NCBI GenBank assembly: GCA_024291935.2
Contig: CM044321.1
Coordinates: 58,708,985-58,772,984, forward strand
DNA: 64,000 bases
Direction of reading: 5' to 3'
From: Okapia johnstoni
Lineage: Eukaryota; Chordata; Mammalia; Artiodactyla; Giraffidae
Position numbers and translations under genes: made by a program
Notes under the pieces: model-generated
The model's input: the letters and a program-made list of their open reading frames with translations, nothing else
The model's database searches: none
Told to the model about the DNA's origin: nothing
Part shown: positions 53,996-64,000 of the stretch, piece after piece
How positions within the stretch are numbered: the stretch's first letter is position 1
Layout: each line of letters opens with the position of its first letter

Positions 53996-54915
53996 ATAAA
54001 TTCTATTATTAGTGATTATGCACCATATAAATTATACAGTCATGAAATGTTGACACATTATATGATAAACATTTATCTGCATTCAGGGTAATTAGTATGT
54101 GTTTGGTTAAGGTCTATGGAGTTAAAATTAAAATCAGAATCATAGTTTTATACCAAAATTGATAATCTAACAAAGACAGTTGCAATGATATTGATGATGA
54201 TGAAGGAGTAAACCTGGATAAAATTTTGTTTCAGGATTGTGTGATGTAGGTATGCACATATATATGATATCTGATTTGAATTTTATTTAAAATTTTTTGT
54301 TCTAATGGCTTTTTTCTTATCATCTTGACCCTATTTTGACATCTAGCAATATGTGATTTTTTCAAGATACATGTTTCATAAACAAAATATATGTTTATAT
54401 CTGACTGTACCCAAGCTGCTAATTATGGGCATCTCTTTCTATAGCTCACTATTAAATACTCATGTCTTTGGGGTTATATAGAAAACAATTTATGTTACAA
54501 AATAAAATCCACCCTCAAAAATGTTTGCCCTGTGAGTGAGGAGGGAGGAAATCACAAACTGTTATTATTTTCCCTTAGATGGATCTAAATATTAACATTC
54601 CCTTAGCTTTAAAGATTATTTTTGTGCCGCTCCTTTGTAAACAATCAAAGTACACTAACTCTTCTGTTGCCTCGGGTTCTGTCTACAGCATACCCAAACA
54701 ACCAAGCTAAAAAAAATGAGAAAATCAGTTCAACAGGTTATTTGGCATTGCATGCAGAAAATAAAAATGTTTGAATAGCTTGAAACATTTTAAAAAGCAC
54801 AGCATATAGTAAATTGATTTGAATGTTAAACACAGTCTAAGGATCCCTTGCTCAGTGGAAGAAATTGTTTCTAGGTTTTCTTGCAGCTGTGTTAACTAGT
54901 CAACTTCCAGAAAGC
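53996..54915. other. AT-rich unique sequence, no gene
   Basis: Nothing recognised. Confidence 0.5.
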
Positions 54916-55017
54916 CAGCAGCAGCAGTAATCGGAAGAATAGGAGAAGGAGGAGGAAGCTAGTCTGATAACAACAGCAGAAGTAGTGGTCATAGTGGTAG
55001 TTGTAATAGTAGTAGTT
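54916..55017. repeat. Degenerate trinucleotide-rich tract
   Basis: Runs of AGC, AGG and AGT/TAG triplets (CAGCAGCAG, GGAGGAGGAAG, AATAGTAGTAGTT). It looks like a decayed compound microsatellite. Confidence 0.65.
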
Positions 55018-55149
55018 ACCACACCTCGGGCAGACTTGGTAACATATACTCTTTACAGCAGCCTTGAGAGATAGCACTGTTAATCTCCCATGTAACAGAA
55101 TACTGAGACTTCAAGGAGTGAAGTACCAAGTGGAGGAACCAAGAGCGGA

Positions 55150-55330
55150 AGAACAAGAACAATGGCTGACACTGACGGCACGTTTTGAGTTTCTTAGCTC
55201 TTCATGTGCATGACCCCCACTGAATTCTTACAGCAGTGCTAGGAAGCAACCTTCTCTATTATGCCCCGTGAACACAGGAGGAAAGTGAAGCTGGGAGTCT
55301 TGACTAATCGAATGGCAGACAAAGGAAGTG
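55150..55330 (-). repeat. MIR SINE, antisense, weak
   Basis: 'cttacagcagtgctaggaag', CTATTATGCCCCGTGAACAC and 'gaggaaagtgaagctgggag' follow a degenerate antisense MIR. 55010-55140 may be a second diverged copy. Confidence 0.45.
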
Positions 55331-57055
55331 ATGTCTTGTTGGTTCTGCTTGGACTGATTTGTTGAGAGTGAGGGAGAGTCCTCTACTTATAGATTCTCCC
55401 GGGATGCCACTCTCCCTGATAACGGGTTCTCCTTGGGCTGCTTTCTTCTTCCTGCCTGGCTTGGAAAGCAGGTGCTCTTCTGCTGGGGGACCCTGATGGA
55501 CCCCCCCTGCCCTGTGCAGTAGGGTAAGGCAAGTGAGGCACTTGCCTGGGGCACAAAATTTAAGGGCCCACCAAAAAATTCAGTTATCAAGAAAATAGTA
55601 CTTTTATGTATTTTTAAATATTAAGATAAATAGCTTTGAAAAATCTACATCTGGACAAATTATCAATGTTTAAGATGAAGACACGGTCAGCGTGGTCCTG
55701 GGTCATCTGGATGGAGATAGGATGGTGAGCCCCATGCTGGCTGCCTACTCATGGCCGCTCCTGTGGTCCTCACTCCAACAGGGTCTTCTTGGGCCCTTCA
55801 TAACATTTTGGCCTCTCAGTCCACCCCTCTATACGAGTACACACACAAGCCTCCCATACAGAGTCATCATGAAGGAGTGGAGCCTGTACAGTGGTACTTC
55901 TGTAGGCATCACCCAAACAGTACATCTTCACTCAGTGCTGTTTGAAAAAATGGGGACGGCATTTTCCAGTGACATGCTAAAAAATTTAGCCTCTTCTCTT
56001 CTACCTTTTCTCTCCAAAACTCAACTAGTAGAGCTGTTGTCGTAGTCAGTGCCTTTCCAATTTTAGATTTATGTATTGGGCCAGTCTTGGTTTCTCTTTT
56101 CTTATGTGCTACTTGGGGTGTCAACTTAAGAAAACACTGGCTCCCCTGCCGGCATGTCAGCTGGGACATTTGTGTCCTGCTGACCTCTTCTAGAAGCATT
56201 GAGGAATTGTCCAGTCCCAGAGGCCTTGGGCTTTGAGGACTCAACCCAGCATTCATGCTTTTGAATATGAATATGACTGCTTCCCACCCCAAAAGACGTT
56301 TTATTTATTATTTTAAAAATATTTTCTTTGGGTTTCTTTAATCCTAAGGGACATTTGCTTGATGAATAGCAAATAAGTTTCCTAACCAGACTGTTGTTAT
56401 AAATATCCATGGCATTAATTCAAACCATTTGCATTGGAAACTTTTTTTTTTTCTGGAGGAAAAAGGGTGGCTGACTTAACCTCAACATTTGGGACATGAT
56501 TTTCCCTAAAATAACCACAACATCCATCATTTTTTTTCCTGCTGGTGTGTCAATTTTTTAATGAGAGTCTGGGTCCCTCCAGTACCTTTGGTCTCCATGG
56601 TAACAATTCTACGTGTTTATTCTGGCTTACTGAAATAAAACACTGAGGAAAAGGTCAGTGACTCATTTTTGATTGGGGGTTACTCTAATTAGAGGATGAT
56701 TATTTAAAAGCTGATCACTAACACAAAGTTACTATGTGTGTAGAAATAAGATCCACAGCAAGAATTTTAAATGACAAATTGTAAAACTTTTAGACAGTTG
56801 TTTCCAAACTGCCTGTTTATTCACAGGTGCAGGTGTTTTTAAGATTATTATTGTTTCACCCGTGTATAACTAACTTTGACTTCCTGCCATTCCCTCCTGG
56901 TACCAGGATCTGAGTAATGCATTAAGTAATGGATTAAAGTGTCTAGAGTGACTAATGTAGTCATAGGAGTCTGTTTGGACCTATGGTATATACATCTGAG
57001 ATGAGCTGAATCAATACAGTAAAGTCTTTCTGAGGTGGCCGCCTTGCTGGAGTCC
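55331..57055. other. Mostly unique, about 1.7 kb, no gene
   Basis: 55510-55600 (GGCAAGTGAGGCACTTGCCT, CACAAAATTTAAGGGCCC) resembles a widespread old repeat I cannot name. The rest is unrecognised. Overlapping frames near 55692-56410 show no domain. Confidence 0.4.
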
Positions 57056-57057
57056 CA

Positions 57058-57385
57058 GCCTTTTATTTTTATTGGAGTACAATTGCTTTATAATTTTATG
57101 TTAGTTTCTGCTATACAAAGAAGTGAATCAGCCATATGTAAAAATATATCCCATCCCTCTTGAGTCTTCCCTCGCCCCCCGCCATCCCACCCCCTAGGTC
57201 ACCCCAGAGCACCTAGTTGGGCTTCTGTGTTGTACAGCAGCTTCGCACGAGCTACCTGTTTTACACATGGCTGAGGATGTATGTCAGTGCTGCTATCTGA
57301 AGCCGTCTCACCCTTTGCTTCCCCTCTCTGTGTCCACATGTCCGTTCTCTATGTCTGCATCTCTATTCCTGCCCTGCAAACAGGA
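57058..57385 (-). mobile_element. L1 3' end, antisense
   Basis: TTTATTGGAGTACAATTGCT, 'gttagtttctgctatacaaa' and 'ctctatgtctgcatctctat' are antisense L1 3' UTR landmarks of a GC-richer subfamily. Confidence 0.75.
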
Positions 57386-57469
57386 GTTTTAGTCTTTTCA
57401 TCTCCTCTGTCTCTTCAAGTTGGGTTTTGAAGCTGTGGGAAGGGTCCTGCCATTGCTTTTTGATGTTGC

Positions 57470-57625
57470 CTTGGGTCGCCACTGTTTGACTTAGTGAGTG
57501 TCACGCCTCTCTTGCCTCACCTCTAAAATGAGAGCGACAGAGAGTCTGCATCATACGGTGTTTGAGGGGGTTAATAATAAGAATAATGACGGATGCCTGG
57601 TGTTTAGCAAAGGGCAGGCTGTTAG
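57470..57625 (+). repeat. MIR SINE, sense, weak
   Basis: 'cttgcctcacctctaaaatg', AGAGCGACAGAG and 'ggatgcctggtgtttagcaa' are in MIR 3' order. Confidence 0.5.
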
Positions 57626-58165
57626 TAAACACCAAGTTAATGTTGGCTGTTAGATTACTCTTTATTTTCATTATTAGATCAGCCCTCTGGCCTTTGGATT
57701 GAGCTCCTTTGTTCAAAATTAATTTAAGGCAAATGAAATGTTCACATTAAGAGGCAAGAAATCATTCTAAACAGTGAGGATATGTTTGTCTGTGAGGAAT
57801 TTTACTCCTCTGAGTTTCCATGAAGCTGCTTTAACTCTCTCCTGTTTAAGAAGAATGGGGTATTTTGTCGTCTTGAACCCAGGCTCTTGTGGACTGGCTG
57901 CTAGGCCTATGGGCAAGGCTCAGGTGGAGAACCTGGCCTTCATGCCCCCAGTGGTTGAATCTTGATCAGTACATACAATGTAAAAATATGAGGAACTAAA
58001 AAAAGTCAAGCTCCAAAAGTAGAACCAGAGAGCAGAAGTGTTGTTGCCAGGGGCTGGGAGTGTTAAATGGGAAGATGTTGGCACAAGGGTTCAAACTTTC
58101 AGCTATGAGTTGAATAAGCTCTGGGGGTCTGATGGTGACTGTAGTTAATAATATTGTATTGTCCT
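57626..58165. other. No recognised gene
   Basis: Unique. 57990-58160 has a faint L1 3' flavour ('ttgttgccaggggctgggag'). Confidence 0.4.
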
Positions 58166-58167
58166 TT

Positions 58168-58340
58168 TTAAAAATAGATTTATTTGTTTATTTATTTGTG
58201 GCTGTGCTGGGTTTTCGGTGCTGCTTGGGCCTTCTCCAGTTGCGGGGAACGGGGGCCCCTCTCTAGTTTCACTGAGCAGGTTCGGAGCAGAGGCTCTAGG
58301 GCGCATGGGCTTAAGTAGTAGTGGCACAGAGGCTCAGGAG
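58168..58340 (-). mobile_element. CHR-type SINE, partial
   Basis: TTTATTTGTTTATTTATTTG tail, GTGGCTGTGCTGGGTTTTCG and 'aggctctagggcgcatgggc'. The tRNA-like end is missing. Confidence 0.78.
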
Positions 58341-58554
58341 TTGTCTTGTCTCTCGTGAAAATAGGGGAAATACCTCGGGGTATTAAACACAGAGGAGTCT
58401 GACGATTAGCTGCTGTTGCAGTTACCTTTTATTTTGTAAACTTACTGTAGCAACTGGGGAGTTTGCGTTTAATAATAAGTAGCCTTTCAGGGTCTGAGAG
58501 AAAGAAGGCTTGAAGTTGTCCAGAGGTGGGTTGTTGGAACTGAGGCCCCACCCG

Positions 58555-58767
58555 ACACAAGCCTGAAGCCGAAAGTGAAGTGAAAGTGTTAGTCGCTCAG
58601 TTGTGTCTGACTCTTTGCGACCCCATGGACTGTCCATGGGATTCTCCAGGCAAGAATACTGGAGTGGGTTGCCATGCCCTTCTCCAGAGGATCTTTCCCA
58701 CCCAGGGATCAAACCCAGGTCTCCTGCACTGCAGGCACATTCTTTACCATCTGAACCACACAAGCCT
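58555..58767 (-). mobile_element. Bov-tA SINE with 10-bp target-site duplication
   Basis: ACACAAGCCT occurs at 58555-58564 and 58758-58767. The antisense body has AGTGTTAGTCGCTCAGTTGT and a small deletion after CCATGGACTG. Confidence 0.92.
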
Positions 58768-58828
58768 AAATCTGAGACCCTCAAATTCTTGTTCCCAACT
58801 CTGGCCCTCACCCTTCTTTTACCTATTC

Positions 58829-58930
58829 TCTCGTTTATTCAGTAAATATTTATTCAGTGTCTCCTCTGTGTCAGAACACAGTATTGGGCATGGTAAAGCA
58901 AAGACTGGTTATTCTCAGGTCACACCAGTT
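58829..58930 (-). mobile_element. L2 3' end, antisense
   Basis: TTCAGTAAATATTTATTCAG, 'tgtcagaacacagtattggg' resembles the antisense L2 terminus. Confidence 0.55.
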
Positions 58931-60084
58931 CAGTGTATTAATGCACGGCACAGTGTTCTGTAGACTGTGGACTTCCGTCCCAACGTGTCGCTTCGGTCCT
59001 GTGGGAGTCATCTGGAGGAGGTGCTGGTCTCAGCCCTGGTCAGACCTGGGGGCACTTCCTCAGCCTCTGCTGTTCCCTCACCTGGAAACACACAGCGAGA
59101 GCTGCTCAGTTCCTGATGTTAGGCGCACGCACCTCGGCCCTTGGAAACAGCTCTTTTAACACCCGCTTCCTATCTCGATACCCACCCTCCCATCCCCAAG
59201 AGCAGCGTGAAAAGCCCTGGAGACCCCAGCAGAGAGGGTGGGCTTTCCACATGGTTGGCCCTAGTGGGGGAGGATCCCAGATGTCCTGGCTCATCCTCTC
59301 AGGAGCGGCCCCCCTCCATCCACTCAGGGGTCTGGAGGATACCATGGAGACCCTCCAGAGAACCACCCCCTGAGGTAGTTTTTCAGACCTGTGAACAGTA
59401 CCACACCTAAAACCGGAGGTAGAATGAAGCCCTGAGACAAGGGAAAAGAGTGGGAGCGGGAGGAACTCCATGAGCTGGAGTGTTTGCACAGCCATCCCCA
59501 GGTAACGGCTAGTAAAGTCCCCAGGATGATGCTTTTCAAGAGAAAGACACAGAACAGTGGAACACATTCCCTTCTGCTGCTGAAAGTCTCATAAAGCTGA
59601 ATATAGTCCAGGGCTTACCATTCTGGGTGCTGGGGCCTGGTGGCCCTGATCCCCTGGTCCCAGAGTCTGCATGCCTGCTTTGCTTTGAGACAGAGTGAAG
59701 AACCAGGAACTTTGGGGAGCAGTTCACTAACTCCACACCCTCAGGCCCAGGAATGGAGTTTCTCCCCACAGGTGCCTTGCTTTTGGATTCCCTGAGAGTT
59801 GAACCCAAGGCCAAATTTTGCCTGTGGTGTAATTATTCATGAGCCACCATTTGTTGGTAAATGTATAAAGGGGAGAGCTTGCTTCTCATCTCTGGGGCTG
59901 CTGGGTATTTGGAGCATCTCGATTTACAGCCTGTTTTCAAAGCTTAGGAAATTGAGCTGGTTGATAGGCATTGTTGGAGTTTGGATCATTGGGAGCCTTT
60001 GTTAACAACTATTTACTGTCCAGTCAAGAATATATTTTCAGGTCATTTGTTCAGCAAAGTGGATCCCCTTTGAGATATGGGCTC
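58931..60084. other. GC-richer unique block, no gene
   Basis: 58970-59600 is GC-richer than its surroundings, with scattered CpGs and overlapping frames up to 153 codons on both strands. No domain is recognisable, so I do not call a gene. Confidence 0.45.
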
Positions 60085-60462
60085 ATACATTAAAAGTATA
60101 TTGTATATTAACACATATATGTGGAATCTAGAAAAATGGTACAGATGAACCTACTTGCAAAGTAGAAACAGAGACACAGATGTAGAGAATAAACATATAG
60201 ATACCAAGAGGGGAGGAGAGAGTTGGGATGAATTGGGAGATTGGGATTGATATATATACACTACTGTGTATAAAACAAATGAGAAATGAGAACCTAATTG
60301 CATGGCACAGGGAACTCTACTTAGTGCTCTGTGGTGATTTAAATGGGAAGGAAATCCAAAAGAGGAGATATATGTATGCATGTAGCTTATTCACTTTGCT
60401 GCACAGCAGAAACTGACACAACATTATAAAACAATTATACTCCAATAACATTTTTTTTAAAA
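60085..60462 (+). mobile_element. L1 3' end, sense
   Basis: 'acagatgtagagaataaaca', 'gctctgtggtgatttaaatg', 'cagcagaaactgacacaaca' and CTCCAATAACATTTTTTTT: a complete L1 3' UTR end related to 22660-23210. Confidence 0.85.
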
Positions 60463-60519
60463 GTTGATAGGAAAGTCCATTTTCCTTTAAAGACTGGCAT
60501 CCTCTTTTTTTTTAAAGAA

Positions 60520-60650
60520 GGTAGCATAGATTTTGGTGTCAGAGAGATCGTATCTCTAAGTCTGGGTACTACCACTTCTTAGTTGTATGAGCATAGACCT
60601 GTCCTTAAACTCAAGATACTGAAATTACCTTACCCTAAAGATGAGAATGC
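60520..60650 (+). repeat. MIR SINE, sense, weak
   Basis: TTGGTGTCAGAGAGATCGTA, ACCACTTCTTAGTTGTATGA and AGACCTGTCCTTAAACTCAA. Confidence 0.6.
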
Positions 60651-61097
60651 TTGGCTTGCTCCAGTAGAAGTCAGATGTGTTGGGATTTTTGTGGCTTCTC
60701 TTTGTGTGTTTGTGCGCTTTTTCAGGACATTTTTGTAGAAAGTGCAAAATCACTTTTACTCTTAGTCTCTTTGTCATCTCTGATTACACATACACAGAGA
60801 TAAAGTTCAAAGGCAGACAAGGACCCTTGGGTCTGTGCCATGAGGCTGGAGGAAGTTCTTCCTAGAGAATCTTGACTGTTGAGAATCCATACTTGAAGTT
60901 TGTCTTCAAGACATTGCCCACTGATAATGTTCAATACACCTAGAAAGTAGGACAGCAATCGGAAGAAAACGGAAATATGGTTTGGCAGGGTTAAAGGTAG
61001 TACTCATCGCCATCAGCCTTGTTGTTGTCTACAACTCACTAGTTCAAGCGATGTTCAAACTTGGAGTGAATAAATATTAGTGAGCCAGAGTCTAAGA
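60651..61097. other. No recognised gene
   Basis: Unique sequence. Confidence 0.5.
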
Positions 61098-61646
61098 CTC
61101 ATTCACTCGTTCATCACGATTTTGCTAAGCCACTGCAAGGCAAGACTGTCAGAGGTGGCGGTGTGTCAGTGAAGACAGCCAAGTGCTGCCCTTTCAGAGC
61201 ACAATTCCAGTCTGACAGTAAATGTGACAAATTGAAATGTGACGTAATGTTAAGTAGTGACAAGGTATTTGGAAAGAGAAAAGTAAGGCAGGGAGAGGAG
61301 ACAAGTCATTTTTTAATATCAATATCAAGGAAGATCTCTCTGAGAAGATGATATTTGATCAGAGACCTGGATCAAGCGAGGGCATGAACCCTAGGAATAC
61401 GGGGGAGCACTTTATTAGCCACAAACCAGGATTGTCAGCAAAAAACTAAAACCTTTGATTACTCTCTTGGCCCCAATGAGGACTTTGGATTTTAGTCCAA
61501 GTGCAAAGAGAAGCTATTAAGGAGAGACATGATCTGATTATTTTGTTTTAAAAAGATCACTTTTCCTGCCATATGAACATGGACCTTAGGAAGGCTGGAG
61601 TGGAAACAGTGAGACCCGTTTGGAGGCCACTGGAAAAGTCCAGATG
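61098..61646 (-). mobile_element. L2 LINE, antisense, host of a BovB
   Basis: ATTCACTCGTTCATCACGAT at the 3' end, then 'gatatttgatcagagacctg', 'tgaggactttggattttagt' and 'agagacatgatctgattatt' in antisense L2 order over 500 bases. It continues at about 62842-62875 (GGGAGATGATAG) past the BovB. Confidence 0.68.
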
Positions 61647-62262
61647 TTGAAGCTGGATTTAGAAAAGGCCGAGGAACCAGAGATCAAATTGCCAACATCC
61701 ATTGGATCATCAAAAAGGCAACAGAGTTCCAGAAAAACATCTACTTCTGCTTTATTGACTATGCCAAAGCCTTTGACTGTGTGGATCACAACTAACTGTT
61801 GAAAATTCTTAAAGAGATGAGAATACCAGACCACCTTACCTGCCTTCTGAGAAATCTGTATGCAGGTCAAGAAGCAACAGTTAGAACCAGACATGGAACA
61901 ACAGACTGATCGGGAAAGGAGTACATCAAGGCTGTATATTGTCACCATGCTTATTTAACTTATATGCAGAGTACATCACGAGAAACACTGGGCTGGATGG
62001 AACACAAGCTGGAATCAAGATTGCTGGGAGAAATATCAATAACCTCAAATATGCAGACGACACCACCCTTATGGCAGAAAGTGAAGAAGAACTAAGGAGC
62101 CTCTTGATAAAACTGAAAGAGGAAAATGAAAAAGTTGGCTTAAAACTCAACGTTCAGAAAACTAAGATCATGGCATCCAGTCCCATCATTTCCCGGCAAA
62201 TAGATGGGGAAGCAATGGAAACAGTGAGAGACTTTATTTTTAGGGGCTCCAAAATACTGTAG
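61647..62262 (+). pseudogene. BovB reverse transcriptase fragment
   Basis: Starts in the GFRKGRGTRDQIANI-like region. Motif A (FIDYAKAFDCVDHN) is encoded at about 61750-61795, followed by a stop where the next Lys codon would be. A further frame (61939-62262) carries LFNLYAEYI and KYADDTTLMAES, in which the first motif C residue is Lys instead of Arg. Roughly 14 bases are missing near 61908, where a TGGTTCCAAAT-like block is absent. The frame then breaks at about 62252 by loss of one base. It is non-functional. Confidence 0.83.
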
Positions 62263-62294
62263 ATGGTACTTGCAGCCATGAAATTAAGAGACAC

Positions 62295-62807
62295 TTGCTC
62301 CTTGGAAGAAAAGCTATGACCAACCTAGACAGCATATTAAAAAGCAGAGGCATTACTTTGCCAACAAAGGTCCATCTAGTCAAGGCTGTGGTTTTTCCAG
62401 TAGTCATGTATGGATGTGAGAGGTGGACTATAAAGAAAGCTGAGTGCCGAGGGATTGATGCTTTTGAACTGTGGTGTTGGAGAAGACGCTTGAGAGTCCC
62501 TTGGACTGCAAGGAGATCCAACCAGTCCATCCTAAAGGAAATCAGTCCTGAATATTCATTGGAAGGACTGATGCTGAGGTTGAAACTCCAATACTTTGGT
62601 CACCTGATGCGAAGAACTGACTCATTTGAAAAGACCCTGATGCTGGGAAAAATTGAAGGTGGAAGGAAAAGGGGATGGCAGAGGATGAGATGGTTGGATG
62701 GCATCACTGACTTGATGGACATGAGTTTGAGTAAGGTCTGGGAGTTGGTGATGGACAGGGAAGCCTGGCGTGCTGTGGTCCGTGGGGTCGCAAGGAGTTG
62801 GACATGA
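62295..62807 (+). pseudogene. BovB C-terminal fragment, 170 codons
   Basis: Continuation of the BovB after a one-base frame change. It contains [40 protein letters not shown] and [16 protein letters not shown], and ends near [18 protein letters not shown]. It shares its variant residues with the antisense copy at 49829-50545. The ATG is internal and not a real start. Confidence 0.85.
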
Positions 62808-62875
62808 CTGAGCAACTGAACTGAACTGAACTGGAAAAACCCAGATGGGAGATGATAGTTCAGTTTTAAATGGCT

Positions 62876-64000
62876 CACAGCAGTTTTATTTGACTCCACC
62901 CTGAACTCATCCTGAGCATTCAGTCCTCTTACTATTCGTGAAACAGTTCACTTACTCTCAATATTAAAGAAACTCTGAGGGATCAGTGACCCTCATCATC
63001 TCCCTTCCAAGAATGGTGCTGGGCTGGTGGATGTGCACAAATGCTCCCTCCAACATTTCACTGTCCTCCCCACTTTGCTGTTCCAGAGTAGAAAGGAGAT
63101 ATCAGTCTCTCTCTGCTCTTCATTTTTTCATGGTTTTTGGTTCCAGAACTGAATGTCCTCTCCTCCTTTTCACTTTCCATCTTCAAATCAAAAATTTCCA
63201 TTAGTCTTCTGAAGTAATTTTGAGCATGCACCAATTGCATCCATAAACAGTCCCATGAGGGACATTTTGTATTTCGTTGAAGTTGGTCCAAAGGTTATGA
63301 TATATGGATTTGGAATTGTCAACAAAACTTGGAAAAGTTTTATTAGGTACATGGTGGACCTGGGAAAACGTGTTGGAACTTGTATGTTATGTAACTCTAA
63401 TAGCTTAATTGCTAGAATTCTTGGGACTCTTACCAATGACTTCATTTCTCCTGAATGTGGGTTTCATGCATCGGGTTGCTTGGCTGTTTTCAGAAAATAG
63501 GGGTAATAGTCACATTAATGTATCATCTTTTCCATGATTAGGAAAGAAACCTGAGAATGCTTTCCTAGCAAATATGTAGACACAGTTTCCTCCAACACCT
63601 GTTCTCTTAAGTCATGAGATGTTTGAAAACAACCACACAAGTTTCAGTATCTGATCCAGTCTTTTGAATATGTACTAGGGCAACATAAAAATTTTGCTAG
63701 TGTGAGCAAATGTCAGTGTGTCCCATCTCTCGCACCCCTGCCCATGGATTCAAGGAGAGTAAATACCTATTGATTTGGAATCACCAGTGGGTGGGTTATT
63801 TTGTTTCCATGTAATTAATCAGCAGATGAAAAAACATGTTTTTAAAAAGTTAAGTACCTAATGTCACATTGCTATTAAAATAAGGAGCTGGAATTCCATA
63901 TTCCAGATACTTATCCACCCTACATGCTTTTGGAAAGTTTAAAAATTATACAGAAATACTTTCTCATTGTGGAAAAATTAGGAAACACCAATGGATTAAA
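62876..64000. other. Unique sequence; possible MIR near the end
   Basis: No gene recognised. 63818-63930 ('ttaaaaagttaagtacctaa', 'aaggagctggaattccatat') resembles an antisense MIR. The last 60 bases faintly resemble an old L1 3' tail. Confidence 0.4.

Larger units (their letters stand above)
61630..62847 (+). mobile_element. BovB LINE with imperfect target-site duplication
   Basis: CTGGAAAAGTCCAGATG (61630-61646) and CTGGAAAAACCCAGATG (62831-62847) match at 15 of 17. The last seven bases of the left copy also fit the BovB sequence, so the 5' junction may have formed at a microhomology. The BovB runs from about 61640 to GAACTGAACTGAACTG at 62830 and is truncated inside the reverse transcriptase region. 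Confidence 0.9.

Noticed and set aside
59106..59567. 153-codon minus-strand gene in the GC-rich block
   Set aside because: Plus-strand frames of similar length overlap it, with no recognised domain or start context.

Overview
This window looks like non-coding DNA from a ruminant nuclear genome, most likely a bovid. The diagnosis comes from the repeats. There are several BovB (RTE-type) LINE copies ending in ACTGA-type 3' repeats, many Bov-tA SINEs (tRNA-Glu-like head plus BovA body), three dimeric BOVA2 SINEs, older CHR-type SINEs shared by cetartiodactyls, and L1 3' ends of the ruminant type. MIR and L2 relics and a MER5-like DNA transposon form the oldest layer. I cannot fix the species from this. 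I found no host protein-coding gene, no tRNA or rRNA gene, no CRISPR array and no operon-like layout. The long open frames are LINE remnants or chance frames.

Layout: 0-3 kb holds old L1 pieces in both orientations. 3.0-9.4 kb is a nest. An antisense L2 was split by an antisense L1 with a 13-bp target-site duplication (3217-3229 and 8826-8838). That L1 keeps its 5' UTR, ORF1 remnants and the ORF2 N-terminus, and itself contains two BovB copies in opposite orientation, a ~50-bp BovB island and further L1 3' ends. 9.4-16 kb is mixed unique sequence and SINEs. 15.8-16.9 kb has an antisense LTR-like stretch. 17.0-19.8 kb is an antisense L1 holding a SINE and a 1.7-kb BovB with recognisable reverse transcriptase motifs. 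19.8-28.4 kb is mainly unique sequence, SINEs and small L1 and MIR pieces. 28.5-30.1 kb is a sense L1 3' half. 30-48 kb is SINE-rich, with a 25-bp minisatellite near 36.3 kb and a fresh 73-bp tandem duplication near 46.7 kb. 48.5-50.6 kb has a ruminant-type L1 3' end and an antisense BovB with a 238-codon open frame. 51.7 kb has a nearly complete CHR SINE with an exact duplication. 52-61 kb is mostly unique, with a GC-richer block near 59 kb. 61.1-62.9 kb is an antisense L2 split by a BovB.

There is no gene network to describe. The interactions visible are between transposons: L1 and BovB encode the reverse transcriptases, and the SINEs are non-autonomous RNAs that depend on them. The value of the window is its insertion stratigraphy and a few tandem arrays. 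I did not find convincing evidence of an undescribed biological system. The best second-look items are the nested L1 in L2, the minisatellite with a CRE-like octamer, the shared BovB frameshift and subfamily signals, and the unnamed repeat families. All family names come from remembered consensus patterns and need a RepeatMasker/Dfam check.
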